The notes beneath the pieces were generated by a model, which worked only from the letters and a program-made list of their open reading frames with translations, was not told the origin of the DNA and made no database searches. Below, piece by piece: positions 5,750-9,199 of a stretch of 9,199 nucleotides of DNA. Positions within the stretch are counted from its first letter, which is position 1. Each line of letters opens with the position of its first letter. The stretch comes from Firmicutes bacterium UBA4981. Its GTDB lineage: Bacteria > Bacillota > SHA-98 > UBA4971. The position numbers and the translations under genes are program-made. Location of the stretch: the NCBI GenBank assembly GCA_002398515.1, contig DGZL01000036.1, forward strand, positions 18,306 through 27,504. The letters run 5' to 3'.

Positions 5750-7447
5750 ATGGAGGAGAATCAGTCAAAGAGATTTGATAGATGGACTGAAGCTAAACAT
5801 GAATTGGCAATGGTATGCCGAAATCCGATATTACTGGCTACCATATTGCTGGTTTCTGCACTGCTTATTGTCTTTGTGATATATCCGATAGTTCAGGTTA
5901 TACGGGTCAGCCTTAAGCCTGATGGGGAATTTAGCCTGGACACATATGGGTATCTTCTATCTCAGTGGTGGCTCAGGCAGACATTTATTAACAGCGTTGT
6001 ATTGGGGGTTATTGTAGCGACTCTCGGAACCATAGTGGGTTTTACATTCGCTTATGCCCTCAATCGTGGCGATATCCCACGGAAAAAGTTTTTCCGTCTC
6101 ATGGCGCAACTCCCAATAATTTCACCTCCTTTTATGTTTTGCTTGTCTGTTATTCTTCTGCTTGGACGGAACGGCATAATTACGAAACAGCTTCTTGGGT
6201 TGAAGAATTTCGACATATACGGTTTGAAAGGGCTTGTGCTCGTCCAGACCATGGGTATGTTCCCTGTAGCATTCATGGTTCTCGACGGTGTCCTGCAGGC
6301 GATAAACCCCGATCTTGAGGAAGGCGCCTCAAACTTGGGCGCATCGAAAGCCAAGGTTTTCTGGACTGTTACAGTGCCTCTCTGTGTTCCGGGGATCGCC
6401 AGCAGTTGGCTTCTGGTTTTCGTTACGTCCCTTGCAGACTTCGCGAATCCGGTTGTGATTTCAGGGAAATTCGATGTGCTGTCAGTTCAGGCATATTTCC
6501 AGTTTACAGGGTTGTATAACATGCCGAGGGGATCCGCTGTCGCGATTCTCCTGTTAATCCCGGCTATGCTGGCGTTTGTGATTGAGCGCTATTGGGTGAG
6601 CAAAAAATCATATGTTACTGTAACAGGAAAGCCTACAAGTTACAGAATCATAGGACCGTCAAAGGCGACAAAGAGCGCCTTGACTGCTGTTTGCTCTATC
6701 ATATCCGGTATCATACTCTTGTTCTACATAACAGTGATTGCCGGCGCTTTTGTGAGGCTCTGGGGCATTGACTGGTCCTTTACCTTAGACCACTTTAGAT
6801 ATGCATGGGATGTAGGCAAGGACAGCGTAAGATCCACTCTTGTTCTTTCGGCTTGGGCAACGCCCATAACCGGACTGCTGGGTATGGTAATTGCTTTCCT
6901 TCTTGTACGGACCCGTTTCCCCGGCAAAAACATCCTGGGCTTTACATCAATGCTTGCTTTTGCCGTTCCCGGGACTGTAGTAGGTATAGGCTATATTTTG
7001 GCCTTCAACCAGCCTCCGTTGTTGTTGACAGGAACAGCTGCGATTATTGTCCTTTGCTTCATATTCAGGGAGATGCCTGTGGCTATAGAAGCAGGGGTCG
7101 CATCCTTAATCCAGATAGACCCGTCCATTGAGGAGGCTTCAACGAATCTGGGAGCGGATACATCATACACGTTCCGCTGTATTACCATGCCGTTGGTGAG
7201 ACCTGCATTCATTGCCGGCCTCTCGTATTCCTTCGTGCGAAGCATGACTGCGGTGAGCGCTGTCATTTTCCTGGTATCTGCAAGGTGGAACCACCTTACA
7301 TCGCTAATCTATGCCCAGACAGAGATAATGCGTCTTGGAGCTGCGAGTGTGTTATCGCTTTTCCTCATCATAATAGTAGTTGTCATATTCGGTCTGATGC
7401 GTGTTTTCCTTGGCGAGCCCGTGACGCGTGTAAGGGTTGGGAATTAG
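5750..7447 (+). CDS. ABC transporter permease with two fused transmembrane domains (AfuB/FbpB-like)
   Basis: This 565-residue inner-membrane protein forms the whole translocation channel by itself. The first transmembrane domain covers about 28-280 and the second about 308-552, each with roughly six helices, joined by a loop at about 281-307. Each half has its cytoplasmic coupling (EAA) loop: EEGASNLGASKAKVFWTVTVP (190-210) and EEASTNLGADTSYTFRCITMP (461-481). These dock on the two ATPase subunits. Fusion of both halves is usual in the AfuB/FbpB group. The ATG at 5750 has only AAGG-type pairing upstream; a GGAGGAG lies just inside the coding region, but no start codon follows it in frame at useful spacing. 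Translation may therefore be low. The ATPase gene follows after 17 bp, with its ribosome binding site overlapping this gene's stop. Confidence 0.9.
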   Translation: MEENQSKRFDRWTEAKHELAMVCRNPILLATILLVSALLIVFVIYPIVQVIRVSLKPDGEFSLDTYGYLLSQWWLRQTFINSVVLGVIVATLGTIVGFTFAYALNRGDIPRKKFFRLMAQLPIISPPFMFCLSVILLLGRNGIITKQLLGLKNFDIYGLKGLVLVQTMGMFPVAFMVLDGVLQAINPDLEEGASNLGASKAKVFWTVTVPLCVPGIASSWLLVFVTSLADFANPVVISGKFDVLSVQAYFQFTGLYNMPRGSAVAILLLIPAMLAFVIERYWVSKKSYVTVTGKPTSYRIIGPSKATKSALTAVCSIISGIILLFYITVIAGAFVRLWGIDWSFTLDHFRYAWDVGKDSVRSTLVLSAWATPITGLLGMVIAFLLVRTRFPGKNILGFTSMLAFAVPGTVVGIGYILAFNQPPLLLTGTAAIIVLCFIFREMPVAIEAGVASLIQIDPSIEEASTNLGADTSYTFRCITMPLVRPAFIAGLSYSFVRSMTAVSAVIFLVSARWNHLTSLIYAQTEIMRLGAASVLSLFLIIIVVVIFGLMRVFLGEPVTRVRVGN

Positions 7448-7464
7448 GAGGGAATTCTGTTATT

Positions 7465-8544
7465 ATGCCAATTGAACATGCCAGTGTGGTCTTGGACAGA
7501 CTAGTCAAGGTGTTTGCCGGTAGCGGAAGAGATGTTGTAGCAGTTAATGATGTTACTCTGTCGATTCAACCCGGAGAGCTGGTGACATTGCTTGGACCGT
7601 CAGGCTGCGGCAAGACGACTGCCCTCAGGATGGTGGCGGGATTTGAGATGCCCACATCAGGGAAGGTGTTCATCGGAGGGAGGGATGTAACGAATACTCC
7701 TCCGAACTTAAGAAATACGGCTATGGTATTTCAAAGTTATGCGTTGTTTCCTCATATGACAGTAAGGGAGAACATAGGTTACGGTTTGCGCTTCAGAAAT
7801 ATAGCGAAATCTGACGCCGGAGAGAAAGTTGAGCGCATAATGGAACTCGTAGGCCTCAGCGGACTCGGGGATAGATCCCCGAATCAGCTCTCAGGCGGAC
7901 AGCAACAGAGAGTGGCTCTTGCTCGTGCCTTGGTGGTTGAGCCCAGAGTGCTTTTGTTTGATGAGCCTTTGTCTAATCTTGACGCGAAACTAAGAGAGCA
8001 AATGCGAGGGGAAATCCGTCGCATCCAGAAGAGTCTATCCATTACCGCTGTTTACGTAACCCATGACCAGAACGAAGCAATGAGCATTTCTGACAGGGTC
8101 GTAGTCATGCGGAACGGGCAAATTGAACAAGTGGGAACACCGGAGGATATATACGCAAAGCCGTTAACTCGGTTTGTTGCGGATTTTGTGGGGAAAGTCA
8201 ATTTTATCCCTGTTTCAATTGTAGAATCAGGGCAAGAGGAGACGAGTGTTGAGATTTTCGGACGACAGATGACGATTCCTAAGGTTTCCTACAGCTCAGG
8301 CGAGACTCATCTGGCTGTGGTGCGGCCCGAGGAATTAAGGCTCATGCCACCGGATAACGGATTCGTGCACGGTGAAGTCACGTCCCGCACTTACCTGGGT
8401 TCAGTAGTTGAATATGACTTGGCTTTGTCCGACGGATTGACGTTAATGGCTATTGAGTATAATCCTAAGGCCAAACCACCTTTCGAAATAGGAGATGTAG
8501 CAGGCGTCTACTTTGATTTGGATAAGTTGCACCTCTTAAAATAA
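7465..8544 (+). CDS. ABC transporter ATP-binding protein with C-terminal TOBE domain
   Basis: This 359-residue cytoplasmic ATPase powers import through the permease encoded just upstream and should act as a homodimer. All motifs are intact: Walker A GPSGCGKT (44-51), Q-loop Q90, signature LSGGQQQ (142-148), Walker B VLLFDEP (162-168), D-loop SNLD (170-173) and H-loop H200. Residues after about 240 form the regulatory/TOBE part typical of the PotA/FbpC/MalK group. The length is standard for that group. The frame is open far upstream into the permease gene, but the ATG at 7465 gives the normal N terminus (MPIEHASVVLDRLVK) and follows AGGAGG at 7446-7451. The 13-nt spacing is rather long. The substrate cannot be read from this subunit. 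Confidence 0.92.
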   Translation: MPIEHASVVLDRLVKVFAGSGRDVVAVNDVTLSIQPGELVTLLGPSGCGKTTALRMVAGFEMPTSGKVFIGGRDVTNTPPNLRNTAMVFQSYALFPHMTVRENIGYGLRFRNIAKSDAGEKVERIMELVGLSGLGDRSPNQLSGGQQQRVALARALVVEPRVLLFDEPLSNLDAKLREQMRGEIRRIQKSLSITAVYVTHDQNEAMSISDRVVVMRNGQIEQVGTPEDIYAKPLTRFVADFVGKVNFIPVSIVESGQEETSVEIFGRQMTIPKVSYSSGETHLAVVRPEELRLMPPDNGFVHGEVTSRTYLGSVVEYDLALSDGLTLMAIEYNPKAKPPFEIGDVAGVYFDLDKLHLLK

Positions 8545-8664
8545 GATATGGCGCGAAATGACATGACACGATATCTTTGCCCCTCCCCGGTATTTGTCTC
8601 ACAACCTGATGACGGAAGGAATCTCACATTACAGAGAGAATTTCTACAGGGGAGGCAGCAGCCG

Positions 8665-9048
8665 GTGACAAAGACTAAAGGACAGATTGAAGCTGAGATT
8701 AGCCAGGCTATCCTGAAGTTTGAGAAGGAACATATCGGGCGCGGACCTGAAGAGATTAGGACTTTCGTTGTCTCTGATATGATAGTAGTCAGGGAACGAG
8801 GAGTCTTGACTCCTGCGGAGATCCATTTAGCCACAACGTCCGAAGGGAAAGAACTCATTAAACAGTTTCGCGCCTGCCTTGTGGAGAATTCTCGTATGTT
8901 ACTGAGTTCTATGGTGAGGGGGATCACAGGCAGAGAGATTGTTGCCCTTCATTCTGATGTCTGTACAAGTTCAGGCCAGCGTGTGCTTGTATTTTGTCTC
9001 GACGGTGACGTAGAAGTCTTGCCTGAGCGGGGTAAGAAACAGCTATGA
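8665..9048 (+). CDS. DUF2294 domain protein, canonical copy
   Basis: This 127-residue protein is DUF2294 from end to end: KGQIEAEISQAILKFEKE at the start, GRGPEEIRTFVVSDMIVVRERG (25-46), LTPAEIHLA (48-56), EGKELIKQ (60-67), then VALHSDV (93-99) and RVLVFCLD (106-113). The HSD segment is the part missing from the other copy at 1527-1928. A longer frame opens at ATG 8548, but it has no ribosome binding site and adds 39 residues foreign to the family. GTG 8665 follows AGGGGAGG (8648-8655) by 9 nt and gives the family length. It lies 120 bp after the ATPase stop, so co-transcription is possible but not shown. Function is unknown; the family is sometimes named MpsC. Having copies on both sides of one transport locus suggests a regulatory or accessory role, but this is inference. 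Confidence 0.88.
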   Translation: MTKTKGQIEAEISQAILKFEKEHIGRGPEEIRTFVVSDMIVVRERGVLTPAEIHLATTSEGKELIKQFRACLVENSRMLLSSMVRGITGREIVALHSDVCTSSGQRVLVFCLDGDVEVLPERGKKQL

Positions 9049-9112
9049 CATGCCCGTCTTTCTTCAGTTTTCATCAAGAGCGTAAAAGTAATTCCCGAAA
9101 AGCGGCAAGTAC

Positions 9113-9141
9113 TTGACAGACCTGATGCTCCATGATATTAT
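9113..9141 (+). promoter_or_regulatory. Strong sigma-70/sigma-A promoter, probable rRNA operon promoter
   Basis: TTGACA (9113-9118) matches the -35 consensus exactly. A 17-bp spacer leads to TATTAT (9136-9141), five of six bases of the -10 consensus. Transcription should start near 9147-9149. It is the best promoter in the window and points right, toward the boxA-like element near the edge. Confidence 0.85.
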
Positions 9142-9150
9142 CATAAAGCA

Positions 9151-9166
9151 CTGGGGGCAACCCCGG
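9151..9166 (+). repeat. GNRA-capped hairpin at the 5' end of the rRNA leader
   Basis: CTGGGG (9151-9156) and CCCCGG (9161-9166) pair with one T-G wobble around the tetraloop GCAA (9157-9160). It would form within a few bases of the predicted transcript start and lies between promoter and boxA. Confidence 0.6.
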
Positions 9167-9179
9167 ATTACAAATCGAT

Positions 9180-9199
9180 TGTTCCTTGAAAACTAAACA
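9180..9199 (+). promoter_or_regulatory. boxA-like antitermination element of a truncated rRNA operon leader
   Basis: TGTTCCTTGAAAACT (9180-9194) followed by AAACA closely matches the conserved sequence before 16S and 23S rRNA genes in Bacillota (Bacillus subtilis has TGTTCTTTGAAAACT, as I recall). In those operons it is the boxA site for Nus-factor antitermination. Placed after a strong promoter, it suggests that 16S rRNA starts a short way past the window. No rRNA sequence itself is present here. Confidence 0.75.

Noticed and set aside
7285..7464. Upstream extension of the ATPase into the permease gene
   Set aside because: The extension overlaps well-conserved permease sequence in another frame; ABC ATPases of this group start at about the MPIEHAS position.
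2004..8544. Annotation as a ferric iron (FbpABC) importer
   Set aside because: Subunit architecture fits, but neither binding protein shows the Tyr-Tyr iron dyad, and both show AfuA-like HD...E residues.
8548..8664. 39-residue N-terminal extension of the second DUF2294 protein
   Set aside because: The ATG lies 3 bases after the ATPase stop with no ribosome binding site, and the domain starts right at GTG 8665, which has AGGGGAGG.
1..9199. CRISPR array, insertion sequence or tRNA
   Set aside because: No regularly spaced repeats, transposase-like frame with terminal repeats, or cloverleaf was seen on either strand by reading.

Overview
The window looks like chromosomal DNA from a Bacillota (Firmicutes) bacterium, probably a clostridial-type or related lineage. 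The evidence is strong AGGAGG-type ribosome binding sites, frequent GTG starts, two small DUF2294 proteins, an anthrax-lethal-factor-like peptidase, and a right edge matching the leader of a Bacillus-type rRNA operon. The species cannot be named from the sequence. All convincing genes lie on the + strand.

Layout. Positions 1-247 hold no gene but several inverted repeats. 248-1297 encodes an exported or membrane-anchored HELGH zinc metallopeptidase. 1298-1526 is a gap with a perfect 7-bp hairpin. 1527-1928 encodes a divergent DUF2294 protein. The main block follows. 2004-3059 encodes a lipoprotein solute-binding protein (SBP1). 3061-4452 encodes a membrane protein with an extracytoplasmic domain, HAMP, a DUF4388/PATAN-like domain and a winged-helix-like C terminus. 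4564-5568 encodes a second solute-binding protein (SBP2) with an ordinary signal peptide. 5750-7447 encodes a permease with two fused transmembrane domains, and 7465-8544 encodes the ABC ATPase. 8665-9048 encodes a canonical DUF2294 protein. The last ~90 bases hold a near-consensus promoter, a GNRA-capped hairpin and a boxA-like element, so an rRNA operon very probably starts just past the edge.

How the genes may work together. SBP2, permease and ATPase form a complete importer of the AfuABC/FbpABC/PhnSTUV class. Both SBPs keep a His-Asp pair and a Glu 24 residues after the His. As I recall, this matches the sugar-contacting residues of AfuA, a hexose-phosphate binder, and neither SBP shows the Tyr-Tyr iron dyad of FbpA. 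A phosphorylated organic substrate is therefore more likely than iron. SBP1 has no permease of its own; its gene sits one base before the HAMP receptor gene. This resembles Salmonella PgtC (SBP-like) and PgtB (HAMP sensor), which sense phosphoglycerates. My main hypothesis is that SBP1 reports substrate to the HAMP-PATAN protein while SBP2 feeds the transporter. The receptor has no kinase, chemotaxis or cyclic-nucleotide output domain, which is the most unusual point in the window.

Several starts were set by ribosome binding sites and domain length rather than by the longest reading frame: 1527, 2004, 3061, 7465 and 8665.
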